The notes beneath the pieces were generated by a model. The model saw nothing but the letters and a program-made list of their open reading frames with translations. It searched no databases and was not told the origin of the DNA. This document shows, in pieces, positions 36,865-50,800 of a stretch of DNA of 64,000 nt. The translations under genes were made by a program, and so were the position numbers. The stretch lies in NCBI RefSeq assembly GCF_016097555.1, contig NC_054713.1:7203809-7267808 (forward strand), written 5' to 3'. Numbering within the stretch: the stretch's first letter is position 1; the number at the start of each line of letters is the position of its first letter. The stretch comes from Gigantopelta aegis. Taxonomy: Eukaryota; Mollusca; Gastropoda; Neomphalida; Peltospiridae.

Positions 36865-36870
36865 ATCTCT
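36771..36870. repeat. (CT)n microsatellite
   Basis: About 43 CT units, then imperfect pyrimidine sequence. Confidence 0.95.
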
Positions 36871-37066
36871 CTCTCTTGCTTGCTCGCTTGCTCTATCTCT
36901 TTTTATCTCTATCTGCCTGCGGTTTTTTCATTTCTCTCCCCGACTACCGAGGACGAAAACAAAAGGGTATTGGGTGGGGTTTTTGTTGTTTCATTCGAGT
37001 AGTTGACTAGATACCCACCCCTACTTACATTTTTTTTAATTTATTAATCCGCGCCTGATTTCCTAT

Positions 37067-37453
37067 TAAAGGGACATTCCTGAGTTTGCTGCATTGTAAG
37101 ATGTTTTCGACTAATAAAATATTTCTACGATTAAACTTGCATATTAAAGATATTTTCTTGTTTAGAATATCAGTGTTTGTATATTCAGTGTGTTTCTGAT
37201 CGTCTTAATATTTGTAAGAAGCCCAAACTGGATTTTGTCTTCAAATAATTTCGTACGTACGAAAAAAATATATTTTAGGAAATTAAATTAAATTCAACCT
37301 CGTACAAATATTTAATTAAAACGACGTTTAATATACAGCCACAAATATTTTATACAGAAAAAAATATATTTGATATGTAATTGCAATCGTTAAAAAGTAT
37401 GTTGGTCGATAACATCTTGAAAATTGCAGCAAACTCGGGAATGTCCCTTTAAG
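37067..37453. mobile_element. MITE M1, TTAA target
   Basis: TTAAAGGGACATTCCTGAG at left and its complement at right; TTAA at both edges. Confidence 0.8.
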
Positions 37454-37573
37454 TCAGTTCAATTTGTGGATGGGGCGATATGTAGTGGGAACAAGTCTGG
37501 GTACAGTGAGTGTCCGGGAATTTATCCTGGGGAAGGGTCTAGACTCGTTAGGTTTTTTTTATATTTTCTTTTT

Positions 37574-37598
37574 GGGGGGGGGGGGGGGGGGGGGGGGC
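37574..37598. repeat. Poly-G tract
   Basis: About 24 G in a row. Confidence 0.9.
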
Positions 37599-37729
37599 AG
37601 AGACCATGCTCGTGAATATGTATGTAAAAGGAAAGAAAATTAGATCGAGCAGGAAGTGGTGGTGGGTCGACCCACACACGCGCCTAGGGTAAGTAACCTC
37701 CAACGAGTAGATAGGCTCACACTAAGCCA

Positions 37730-38117
37730 ACGGGTCTCGGTGACGTAGTGATTAGGCCATCGATCTACAGGCTGGTAGGTACTGTGTTCGGATCCCAGTC
37801 GAGGCATGGGATTTTTAATCCAGATACCGACTCCAAACCCTGAGTGAGTGCTCCGCAAGGCTCAATGGGTAGGTGTAAACCACTTGCACCGACCAGTGAT
37901 CCATAACTGGTTCAACAAAGGCCATGGTTTGTGCTATCCTGCCTGTGGGAAGTGCAAATAAAAGATCCCTTGCTGCTAATCGGAAAGAGTAGCCCATGTA
38001 GTGGCGACAGCGGGTTTCCTCTCAAAATCTGTGTGGTCTTTAACCATATGTCTGACGCCATATAACCGTAAATAAAATGTGTTGAGTGCGTCGTTAAATA
38101 AAACATTTCTTTCTTTC
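37730..38117 (+). mobile_element. SINE S2, t2 tail
   Basis: Head GGTCTCGGTGACGTAGTG with box B GTTCGGATCCCAGTCG, middle CACTTGCACCGACCAGTG, tail t2. Confidence 0.85.
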
Positions 38118-38538
38118 ACACTAGGCCAGGAATGAACATGAATTTCTGTTTTATCCTATAACACTTTTAAAATAACATTTTAATTCAATTTTTAGTAAAG
38201 CACAGTAATTACATCGGTAATATGGCGTCATCACGATTAGCACAAATTAGTTTGACGTCATGCATTTTAAACAAATCTTTGAAAACGTTACGCTCAGGTA
38301 CACGGGTCTTGTTGGCTTGTAAGCAAATGACCCATCTACAGCAACAAATTACCTAGAGACCTTGCAGATTTGCATACCATTATTAACCGGGTTAATAAAG
38401 TAAATTATCATATGGGTTTATGACGGATATCATGGGTAAGTTATAGGATAAATATATATATATATATATATAGCTCATTTTCCTTTCGGTCTTTGACCAA
38501 CTACTAAATTCGTATACCAAATTCCGCCCACCTCAAAC

Positions 38539-38542
<4 letters not shown>

Positions 38543-38573
<31 letters not shown>
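38543..38573. repeat. (CA)n microsatellite
   Basis: About 16 CA units. Confidence 0.9.
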
Positions 38574-38576
<3 letters not shown>

Positions 38577-38875
38577 CGGCTCGGACCATATAGATCGGAC
38601 TTTAAACTTTTAGACCTTCGTTCAAATTACTTCTTTTTAAAAGATATTATTAAATAGTCCGATCCTTTCTTCTTTCTCTTATTTATTTTTGGACTGTCCT
38701 TTAAAAATGCTCCAAATTATATAAATAGTCGGCCGAGCATATTCATTTTATTTTTGGCTTGTGATTTTTTTATTTTTTTATTTTTTTATCCTACTAATTT
38801 CTTTTACTAATTGCTATTTTGAAAATTCTGTCCATTTTCGACCGTTGGGCATTCGAGCCAATGAGATTCTACTGT

Positions 38876-38882
38876 GTGTGTG

Positions 38883-38968
<86 letters not shown>
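38876..38968. repeat. (TA)n microsatellite
   Basis: GT units followed by more than 40 TA units with one CA interruption. Confidence 0.95.
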
Positions 38969-38972
<4 letters not shown>

Positions 38973-39170
38973 CGACATAGATAAGAACAAAAAATACAGT
39001 CCACATTTAATAAGACATCAATTTACATATACATGTAGTTGAATATTAATTTTATGTATCGATATATATAACACATGTATTCTAGTTCTTATAATTTGTT
39101 CCACACGCATGCAAAGTAAAGACTTCAGCTGCGATATTTAACCTTCGAAGGATAAAGTCGATACAGTAAC

Positions 39171-39172
<2 letters not shown>

Positions 39173-39262
<90 letters not shown>
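39173..39262. repeat. (CT)n microsatellite at the 3' end of alkaline phosphatase 1
   Basis: About 44 CT units on the plus strand, so a purine AG tract on the transcript strand about 80 nt after the stop codon. Confidence 0.95.
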
Positions 39263-39266
<4 letters not shown>

Positions 39267-39344
39267 ATAATCATATGTTCAATACAAAACAAAAAGTACA
39301 GTAAAGAATAAAACTGTGATATACATTAACTACTGTTAACCTCA

Positions 39345-39622
39345 TTAAAATAGGTTATTGTATGCTGCCACGATGCACACAACTAATGTCACCACCCCCA
39401 CTCTGACGTTGGATCCGCCCTGTGGCGTGTTGGCGCTGCTGCAGTGTTTCTTGTTGCTGCCCACGCACGACGCGTAGGCCATGACGTGGGCGATGTAGTT
39501 CTGCTCTTGCACGGAGTGGAACAGGTGCGACATGGGACCGCGGGCAAAGATGGCGACGTCCTGGCCGCCGTGAGTCGCCAACGGCATCCGGACAGAGTTG
39601 TATTGAAGATAGTCTGGAGCAT
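39345..39622 (-). CDS. Alkaline phosphatase 1, exon 10 (terminal)
   Basis: 278 nt to the TAA at 39345-39347. Codes [20 protein letters not shown] with zinc ligand His449, then a Cys pair typical of the C-terminal domain and a hydrophobic GPI-signal tail [14 protein letters not shown]. The 3' UTR soon enters a 90-bp CT/AG repeat (39173-39262). Confidence 0.94.
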
Positions 39623-42600
39623 CTGAATAAGACATTGAATCAATTTGAAAAGTGGCGGGATTTAGCTCAGTCGGTTGAGTACTCACTCGAGGTGCTTGCG
39701 TCGGAGAATCGAACCACCTCGGGTGGGTCCATTCAACTGATTTTGTTTTGTTTAGGTTTTTTTTCGTTTTTTTTCTCTTGTTTCAACCAGTGCACCACAG
39801 CTGGTCAAAGGCTGTGGTATGTGCTTATAGCTTAACCGGACGTGATCTACGCGAGCGATTATTTTAGAAACCATCGATGTCAATCGCCAATGTCAATACG
39901 GTAATTAAAATCAATGATTTCTAAAATAGCATCTTCATAAATCAAGACTAATATTCGTTCCTCGTATTCAGCCTTGATACATGTCATCAAGAAATCGTGC
40001 CACAAAATGCTTAAATTTCATTGGATGCGATGAGATATGATTGCAACGAATCGCAACGCTCCTTATAGATTCCCTTGTTATTGTAAACAAAGATGGCAGC
40101 GTCAGCGTCCGTGGAAACGTGTCGTGTTTGTCACGATATGTTTAAAAAAAGAAGGTTTCGGCGGTTAATTTTTGATATTGCTTTCAAGATTGTCACATGT
40201 TACCGATGCTGTGATTGATCAGCGATGTCATCGTGTAAGGGACATAATCGGTGTTACAAATTTTCTTCCAATAGAGGGTGCTAGTAGTGGATATCACTAA
40301 TCTTGACTACATGTATCAAGGCTGAATACGAGGAACGAATATTAGCCTTGATTTAGGAAGATGCTAAAATAGTCGCTCGCGTCCGGTTAGGATACAGATT
40401 TATTGGCTATAAACAAATGACTCATTGACAGCAAAACATTATTTACCGAGTTAATAATGGCAAATATCAAATGGGTTTATGATATGGATATTATGGGTAA
40501 ATTATAATGGGATAAATTCGACTATATACTAGAATCAGCATTTACCTGTTTTAACACCTGTTAGGTTTGCCCGTAGCCGTCCCGGGCCGCTTCCATACGA
40601 CAAAGTCACAAATGGCATCTTGTCATAGGGCGTGAAGCTATGGCTTCCTTTGTCCACTAAACCTGCAATAAAAAAAAGTTTACTAGTTTAACGACACCAC
40701 TAGAACACATTGCTTAATCATCGGCTATTGGATGTTAAACATTTGGTAATTCTGACTTATTGTCTTAAGCCTCTGTCACACTGTCAATGATCAGGACGCC
40801 TGGTTATCCACGGATACGATCTGACATCATTCGTGACAATCCGTTGTGGTCCGTAGAGGTCCGTAGCTGTCCGTATTAAATCATTGATCAATCGTAGTAG
40901 TACTTGTATGTCCGTGAAAATTTTGAACATGTCCAGAAATCTATCACGGATCGAACAGCCGTAGTACATCCTTAATGATCCGTAGAAAAATGTAATGATC
41001 CGTTCTAATCCTTAATAAACCGTACTTAATCGTAGTAATCCCCGGTCATACTGTCAAGGATCAGAACGCCAGGTTAGCCACGGATACGATCTAGCATCAT
41101 TCGTGACAATCCGTTTTGGTCCGTATTAAACTGTAGCGCTCCCCGTTGTCAATTAAACCCCTATCCTTAATGATCCTTGGTTTATCGTTGACAACCGTAG
41201 TTAAACCGTGGTGCATCCATAGGGGACCGCGGATAGACCTCTATCCGAGGTTTTCATCCGTCGTGGATCCGGCCAGACGATCCTTGACAGTGTGACCGGG
41301 GCTTTAGAGAGGAAACTTGCTACATGTTTTTTACTAGCAGCAAGGGATCTTTTATATGCACCATCCCACAGACAAGATAGAAACATACCACGACCTTTGA
41401 TATATCTGTCGTGGTGCACTGGCTAGAACGAGAAATAGCCCAATGGGCCCACCGACGGGGATCGATCCTAAACCGACCGTTTTACCACTGGGCTATGTCC
41501 CGCCCTCTGCAATTAATAACTGATTAGTAAATTATGAATTTTGTTATTAATTAATTCATTCATTCGCCCATACACCAATAGTTCTTGCATTTCTTCGAGG
41601 CAGGATTTAGCTCAGTCGGTTGAGTGCTTTCGTGAGGTGCTTGCGTCGCAGGATCGAACCACGGTATATCCATTCAACTGATTGGGGTTTTCTCGTTCCA
41701 ACCAATGCAAAGGCAATAGTATGTGCTTTCCTGTCTGTTGGAAAATGCATATAAAAGATCCCTTGCTGCATTAGAATAAAATGTAGCGATATCCTCTGAT
41801 GACTTTTATCAGAATTACTAAATGTTTAACATCCAATAGCCTATGATTAATAAATCAATGTGCTCTAGTGGTGTCGTTACACAAAACAAACTTTACTTTT
41901 AACTTGATTGATTGGTTCATTTTTCATCACTTTATGCATTCAACCCCCACTCATTCGTTCGTTCACTTATTAATTATCTCACTCATTTGTTAATGTTTAT
42001 TAAGAATTGAGAATTAAGTAAACTGCATATAAAAGATTATATTTGGTTTCAGAATAAAATATGGCAAATTTTAAACCCCTTCTGGTAACGCTCTTTTTAA
42101 CATCCGTAATTTGACCTGCCCCATTTAGCTAGTAAACATGTTTTTTATTTATATTTATTTTTTATTTATTTTTTTTATTATAAAAAAGCAAGCAAAAATA
42201 AGAAAAGAAAAAAGTAAGGAAAAAAAAGATTTCTGTATTCAATTTATGAATAAAATTGACGCATTATTTTGAAAACGGTACGCCCCCTTCCCACCGGCGT
42301 GGCCAGAATTTTATACTGAGGTGGAGAATGGGGTGGGGTGAGGTGGGATGGTCAACCAAATAAACACCACGTCTATTATAGTAATAAGTCCTCTTAGAAT
42401 TGTAAGACAGGCCATGCAGTATATTATAAAATATATATTAAAATAGATGAAAAAAAACATGTGATTGTGATTGGCCGCCACCTATCTGCTAACACCAATG
42501 CCCTCCCCCGGTTTCTATGGACCTGTAAGATGAACAATTAAATGCATGCTTTTTTCTAGTCAGGTCAGGTCAGGTTAGGTCAGGCCATAGGTTTTAACGT

Positions 42601-45600
42601 GCACATTCAGAGCAATCTGTTGCAGCGCATGCCTGTCCAGAGGTCAGGCGTCGACCCATGCCGCCTCCTCCGTCCAGGACAGGAAAGTGTTTGGGGTGGG
42701 TGGGAGAAGGAAGCATTTGTGGAGTTATTGAATTATGCACTGGCGTAGGAAACGAGGGGAGGGGGGCAAGGGGGCATGTACCCCCCACTTTTCAGATATT
42801 TTGCTTTATAATAGTATAAAAGTGTGTAAATATAAACGTGTGCTGCCCCCCCCCCCCCCCCCCCACACACACACATACACACTTTTTGGCACTTTCCTAC
42901 GCCACTGTTATGAATGTCCCGTAGGATTAAAGGCATATTGTCACAGACCACAGACCTATTTAATGGTCAAACAAAGTATTACCTGAACAAATTTAATTTG
43001 ATTTGTCCCTAAATGTACTTTATTCAACCATCTTCATAACCCTCATACTCCATTTATTAATGACATTTTGTAAAAATAATTGAAATATGGCAATGGTCCA
43101 TAATTCAAAAAACTAAAATTGCCGAGAAGGGATGACATGGATTTCACTCCATCATGGTTCAGTTAAGGTGATGCGATAGCTAGATTTTGTTTCCAACAAT
43201 TAATGTAATTTTTATTTATTATCCATTTTTAGAGAAATAAGGTTCTTAAATCCGTGACAGTATGCCTTTAAGTTCAAAATATAAAAGATTGCGCAGTTTT
43301 CATGAGGTAATTTGGCGCATAATTTGGAGCGGTTCATCAAAAAGAAATGGACCTATTTGAGTAAGTTTGACTTAGTTTGCCGAATTGTAGCTAATACTGG
43401 AATTATAAATCTTGTTCTAGCCATTGTCCTACAAAACGGTAAAGTTTGTTTTGTTTAACGACACCACTAGACCACACAGATTTATAATCATCGACTATTG
43501 GATGTCAAACTTTTGATAATTTTGACATATAGCCTTAGAGAGGAAGCCCAATACATTTTTCCATTAGTAGCAAGGGATCTTTAATATGCACCATCCCACA
43601 GGCAGGAGAGCATATACCACGGCCTTTGATATACCAGTCGTAGTGCACTAGCTGGCACGGGAAATAGCTCAAAAGGCCCACCGACGGGAATCGATCCCAA
43701 ACCGACCGCGCATCAAGCGAGCGCTTTACCACTGGGCTACGTACCGCCCCTTTGTCCTACAAGAACAATTACCTAGAATGTTATTTCCACGTGACGGGTA
43801 TCCTCCAATGGTGAATGTGTGGCCGTGGTCGGCCGTAACCACGATGAGAGTGTCTTTTTCATTGGTCATCTCCACGGCAACGGAAATGGCATTGTCGAAC
43901 GCGACAAAGTCTTCTAAAGCTCTGATGGCGGAGTTGTCATGGTGACCGTGATCTATCCGGCCTCCTATAAGGAAATGAAAGAAATGGAAAATTTAAAGTT
44001 CCTTTTGTTTAACATCACCACTAGAGCACATTGATTCATTAATAAGCGAATGAGTGAATGAATGAATGAATGTTTAACGACACCCCAGCACGAAAAATAC
44101 ATCGGCTATTGGGTGTCAAACTATGGTAATGCAAACAAATAAAGTGATGATCAACATCAATATAAAAATTCAAGACTTAAACAAAAACAGTGTAAAGAAC
44201 TGTGCAAAAACACAAATATCACAGAATTTTTACGGATACTGAATTTTACTCAAAACTTCAATGTTGTGCTGTATTAGACATTCTCAAAAAGAATGTTACA
44301 CGCCTGCACCACGGTGAGGTTACAGCACACGCAGGGGTCATTAATAATCGTGTACTGGGTGTCAAACATTTGGCAATTCTGACTTTTTTTTAAATTAAAA
44401 ACCCGCTTCATTTTTCAGTTAGTAGCAAACGAGTTTTCTGTGCACTTTGCCACTGTCAGGACAGTACATACCACGTCCTTTGATATACCAGTCATGGTGT
44501 ATTGTTTGGAACGGGATAATGGGTCTACGAGGGTGATTCCATCCTACGATGTACACATCTTTGGCGAGCGCTCTACCGACTGAGCTAGATCCTGCCCCCA
44601 AGAAAAGGAAAGGAATGTTTATTTTAACGACACCTCAGCACATTTGAAATTTCGGTTATTTCGAGTCTAACATATGATGATGTGGCCATTTGGTATAAAG
44701 AGAGAAAGAGGGGAACCCACTGCCGCCACATAGGCTACAGTTACCGAAAAAGCAACAAGTGATCATTTATATATACTTTTAGATAGGCATGACAGTACAT
44801 ACCACAGCCTTTGATAACATCCTAGTGAATACCCCTTCCCCATCGATTTAGTTTCCCGGCTACACCAATGACTTGTAACTAACTTCAAATACCTTCAACA
44901 AGAAGAAAGTATCCCTTTTTGTTTTTATTTAACATTTCAATCGCTTTCTTTGTCATCTCGGCAATTGATGGATCTCCGTTCGTGCTCTTGTCCCGGTCTA
45001 ACTCGTACTGCATATGTGACGATTCAAAGAGTCCTGCAATATAGACGAATCAAAGAGTCCTGCAATATAGACGAATCAAAGAGTCCTACAGTATGGAGTC
45101 TTATACAGAGAATCTGAAATACGATAGCGCGACGCCCATGCCCAGCATTATTCCTCGTCGGGCAAGTAAATGTTTTGACTCCCCAGGCCCGACGGCTAGT
45201 AAAACAATATAAAATACAATAAAAGTGATAGTATACACTATTCATAGAATCATACAATATGGACATTTCAAAGACTTCTACAACATAGACGAGCTTGGCA
45301 AATTGTCACTCATTTGTAACCAAATTTGTCACCAAAGGGCATCGGCATTTTTAAGGTAGTACTAAACCAAATAACGTCCGGCTGGGTCAAAGTTCGAGGT
45401 GCACCCTAGAGTTAAATTAAAATACAGTGTAAAAAATTGTGCAAAAAATTACAAATATTACAGATAGGTAAAATTAAATTGTATCATTAAATTCAGTATT
45501 ACGAAGAAATTGCAACAAAAGTTAAGGATGGAATCGAAATGATTCCATCACATTTCTTCTACCAAATATATATATTCTGGTTTTCTTAAGATGGTTGCAC

Positions 45601-46724
45601 TGCACCAAAATGTGACGCACCGTCAAAGCACACTGACACGGAGGTGGAGGATCCTTCTTGAAGATAAAATAATGAGTCAAGTAGATATGACCGATGCTAG
45701 CAAGATTATTTCACCCTTCCTGCACCGCCTATAGGAGGACTGCCACTCTCCCAGGACTAGCTTGACAGAATGAAGCTTGCCAATCGGTTAACGCCATGTT
45801 TAAAATCAGCATAAGGTACACCAACCTTCACAGGCGGCAAATCCAAAGAGGATTTGGCAGCTGAATCTGCCTTTCCATTACCCCTGATGCCAATATCTTT
45901 GGAATAGAAGGCTATACGTATGTTCATATTGTTCAGGTGCGGAATGTAAGTATAATTTCGAATACTGTAGGCATCATTTTCAAACACCCCCGCCTCTCCC
46001 GGTATACTGCAGGTAAATGTTGGCCTCCTCCCTAGAAAAATCGTGTGTCTGTCCCTGCTATTTAAAAACATACCTAACAAATAGTCCGTCGACTTGGGAT
46101 TGACTGCATCAAGCTGTCCTTTATTCCACACATAGGTTGCGTTTTTCCCTTTAGCAGCTTTGGAAGTTTTCCATTCCTGAAACAGATTTCTAGTAATTTA
46201 GGTGTTCGTGCATTTTCAGGGTTGTACCTATTCTGAAATCACTTCTGGAGGAGTAAAAATAGAAATGGAGAAAGGGGATACATTTAACGAAACTCAGGAA
46301 GCCTTTTTACAAAAAAAAAAAGAAAAAAAAGAAAAAAAAAGATCTATGGCAATTTCTTTTTTTACAAAGTACAACAATACCAAAATGGCTAACCATATAG
46401 TAAATTTCCAGGGCCGAATTTACAAAGCCCGTTTTCCTTAAATGTAGATCTAGACGTAGACGTAGTAGTGGTAGTAGTTAATGTTGTTGTAGTTGTAATG
46501 GTAGTGGTAGTGGTAGTAGTAGTAGTTGTAGTTGTTGTTGTTGTAGTTGTAGTAGTTGTTGTTGTAGAAATTGTTGTAGTTGTAGTGGTAGTAGTAGTTG
46601 TTGTTGTCGTTGTAGTTGTAGGCGTTGTTGTAGTTGTAGTAGTAGTAGTGTTGTAGTAGTAGCAGTAGTAGTAGTAGTAGAATTAGTAGTGGTGGTGGTG
46701 GTGGTAGCAGTAGTAGTAGTGGTT

Positions 46725-46771
<47 letters not shown>

Positions 46772-47852
46772 TGTTGTTGTTGTTGTTGTAGCTATTGTTG
46801 TAGTAGTTGTTGTTGTAGCTATAGTTGTAGTAGTAGTTTTTGTTGTTATGTTGTTGTTGATGTTGTAGTAGTAATTGTTGTTGTTACCTCTATGAGATCT
46901 CGTCCGTCTGTTCTCTGTCTTTTATCAACCTTTCCTGTTTCAGGGTCCGCTGTCGTGTTCGGAAGAATATTTCGTCTCCCTCCACCCATCATCACCTGTA
47001 CAAACAAAATACGTGTTTAGAAGAATAGTTCGTCTCCCCCCACCCCCACCCATCACCACCTGTACAAACAAAACATAATTCACGAATCCAGTTTTGAATT
47101 AATCACACACGCCCCAACAGAGGTGTATTCTAGGGAGGGGTGGGGGTGGCAGGCCCACCCCTTAAATATATACAAGCTCCTCTTTATTATTATTTATTTT
47201 ATTGGGACCACATTGTTTATTAATCATCGGCTATTGGATGTCAAACATCTGGTAATTCTGACATATATTCTTAAAGAGGAAACCCGCTACATTTTTTTCC
47301 ATTAGTAGCAAGGGATCTTTTATATGCACCAATCTACAGACAGCATAGCACATGCCACGGCCTTTGAAACACCGATCGCGGTGCACTGGCTGGAACGAGA
47401 AATAGTCCAATGGGCCCACAGACGGGGATCGATCCCAAACCAACCGCTCATCAAGCTTTGTCAGTGTGCTACGTCCCGCCTTATATTTAATGTCTACTTA
47501 CATCAATATCAACATTATCGAAGAGCTGAGCTGCAATATCCGGGCACTTGATGACATTGTCTTCTCGTAGGTCCCAAGGACTTTCCCATTTCCTATCTGC
47601 ACTGTGAGCGTACGCGGCGGCTGGGGTGGCGTGCGTTATGCGTGTAGTGGTTACTATGCCAACGGCTTTTCCTGAAATGTAGGTAGCATTTGAAATGTAT
47701 GAAATAAGTAAGTAGAAGGTAGATTGATTATTGTATTCCTCCTATATCAATAATTTTTATTGGCGGATCCACTTGTGTCCTTCATCATTTGGTAGAACCT
47801 TATCTCCAAGGGTAAACGTCTTCTAATAGGCATTTGCATTAAATATAATTAT

Positions 47853-47895
<43 letters not shown>

Positions 47896-50800
47896 TTCCA
47901 TTATTTTCTTTAAAGGGACAGTCCTGAATTTACAACCATTGTAAAATGTTTCCGACCAATAGAGCCTTTTTGATAACGTAACATACAAATTAAATACATT
48001 TTCTTATTTAGAATACCAGTGTCTGTATTTACAAGATGTTTGTTGTTGTCCTAATGCTAGTGATAGCCCAAACCGGATTTTATCTCCCAATAATTTCATA
48101 CGTACGAAAAAAAAGAGCATTTATCACGAATAAAAACTGAGTGCTACAAACATTAGTAAACAACCGCAAACACATTCGAGACAAGAAAATGTATTTAGTA
48201 TGAAATAGTAGTCACCAACAAGGCTCTGTTATCGCAAACATTTTACAATGGCTGCAAACTCAGGACAGTCCCTTTAAGTTTCCATTTTTTGTCAATATTT
48301 CAAAAAAGTATTTAGGTGGGGGTTTTTGCAATTCGTGAGCTTTATGTTAGGATCAGACTACCAACTGCCAGTAGAAAGTTGACCAAATCGACGGTTGAGT
48401 TGTAATTTCCCCAACTCCCGACTTACGACATTTGCGCTCAGATTAACAACTAATGGGTTATACGACGAGAATCGAGTTGTAAGAGCGCCCAGACTAGCAA
48501 CTGGACAGTCGTAGAAGTCGTGACAGCAGAAAGTTGGCCAACTTTCTGCTGGCGGTTGGTAGTTTGAACCTAGCAATAGTTGCTAGTAGTGCAGTGTCAT
48601 CAGCATAAGTATGAGACAAAGTGTGTGGATGCTGATATCTAGGAAGCAATCGTGTGTACTTATAGCAGTGATTATTTCTACGATACCTTCATCCTTGGAC
48701 CACTTTAATATGGAGGTCACATGACCAGAGCCCTCCAATTGTTTGGCACAATCAGGACGAGGCACGCTGCTGTCGAGTCCTAAAGTTCCAAAGTTGGCCT
48801 TGACCCCGCACAGGTAGGCGGTAGCTGTTCCAGCGGAGTCGGCCACTTGGCGGTCGTCGTTGTACGTCTGGAAGATAAATAATAAAATATACTTCAAATT
48901 AGGTAGTACTAAATCAAATAACATCCGGCTGGGTCAAAGTTCGAGTGCACCTAACTTTTGATAGAGCAGTTAATTCCACAAGTCCTGCCTGCCATTGCTG
49001 ATATATATTTTAGTGTTTGATGTCAAAATGTCTTGTTCCATCTGGGCAATACGTGTGTGTGATTTTATTTTATCTAGTACCACTGTTTAAGTAGCGTTGT
49101 ACTTGAAACGTGTATGAAGTACCTGTAAAACTAAGTATTACAATTTTGTGTGGAAACTAGGAGTGTCGTAAAAACATCCGGTTATATAAAAAAATGAGGG
49201 TGTCGTAAAAACATCCGGTTATATAAAAAATGAGCAATGAAAGGTTCCACTTTTTTCAGTTAATATTTCGAGGTAGAGGTTGTAGTATTCATATTTATAG
49301 GTCATAATTTGGCTGATATATTGCATATAGTGTTTTTAACCACATGCGTTAACATTGTCATTTATGGGATTTTATTTGGTATAGTACAACCAAATAAAGG
49401 GAGGCGGGACCGTAGCCCAGTGGTAAAGCGATCTGGGATCGATCCCCGTCGGTGGGCTCATTTTGGGTTACTTCTCGTTCCAGCCAGTGCACCACGGCTT
49501 GTATATCAAAGGCCGTGGTATGCGTTATATTGTCTCTGGGTAATGGAAAAACGCAGCGTGTTACCTTTCTAAGTCTATATAGAATTACCAAATGTTTCAT
49601 ATCCAGTAGCCGATGATTAATAAATCAATGTGCTCTAGTGGTGTCGTTAAACGGCTCTAATATAGTGAAAAATATGTGTTAGTGTTTAATGACAAGGGTT
49701 TGTCACTTTAATGAGTTTCCTCGGAATACTACTTGACAAAATTCCCAAATGTTTGATATCAAATTGCCAATGCCTAATAAATCAATGTGCTTAGGTGGTG
49801 TCGTTAAACAAAACAAACTTTAAACTTTTGATGAATATTTTTATTAGCTACCCTCATTTTTAAAAATTAAATCTCTATCCTATGCGATATCTAGAGTTAA
49901 TTTGTATTTGTTCTAAGAAAAGCACATTTAAAGTGATAAAAGTGTTTCAAGTTAATATTTACCTTAATATTTACCAAGTTAATATAACAATTACATTAGC
50001 TACCATCAGTGTTTCTGAAAATCGCAGTTCCGTCTTTGGGGGTGCCCTGCACAGGTTTCAAACTCTTGTGTATATATCGCATAACAACTGTTTACGAAAT
50101 AAACGTGTATTTATTTATTTATTTATTGCCAATGGACAATAGTATTTTCACAAATAACCATTGGGTTATTTCTCTTTTCAGCCAGTGCACCACAACTGGT
50201 ATACCAAAGGCCGTGGTATGCACTACCCTGTCTATATGATGATGCATATAAAAGATCCCTTGCTGCTAATCGAAGTTGCGACAGCGGGTTTCCTCTCTCA
50301 TTATCCGTGTGGTCCTTCACCATATGTTCGACGCTATATAACCGTAAATAAAATGTGTTGAGTGTGTCGTTAAATAAAACATTCTTTCTTTTTTTCACAA
50401 ATAATCAATGTCACATATTACTTCCAATCAACACCGGAGCTGTTTTTACTCCGTAAATATTTCACCTTGGACTTTGATACAGAAGAACTTTCTTCTTTGA
50501 TAAAATGCAAACTAAAATGTGTACCTTGGACAAAGCAACAAAGGGAAACGACTCCATCGTGGTGACTGTCTCCTCTCCAGTCTTGCCTCGCTTCTGTCCC
50601 TTGTAAATGCGCCCAGCGGTGATCGTGGCTATGTCCATTCCGTCACCAAGGAATAAAATCACATTCTTCGCTACGTTCGTGTTCGGTTTGACGTCCAGCG
50701 CTTTAGCCAGTGCTGCCTGAGCACCTTGCCACCATTGTTGTCGGCCTGGACACACACACACAAATATAAATAAATAAATAAAATAAATAAATAAATAAAT

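Noticed and set aside
45757-46131. Extended reading of phosphatase exon 6 into the intron
   Set aside because: A good donor at 46068-46073 and correct phase with exon 7 make the extension unnecessary; the extra residues do not resemble the family.
46468-46656. Poly-Val open frame
   Set aside because: Product of the GTA/GTT repeat in intron 5 of phosphatase 1.
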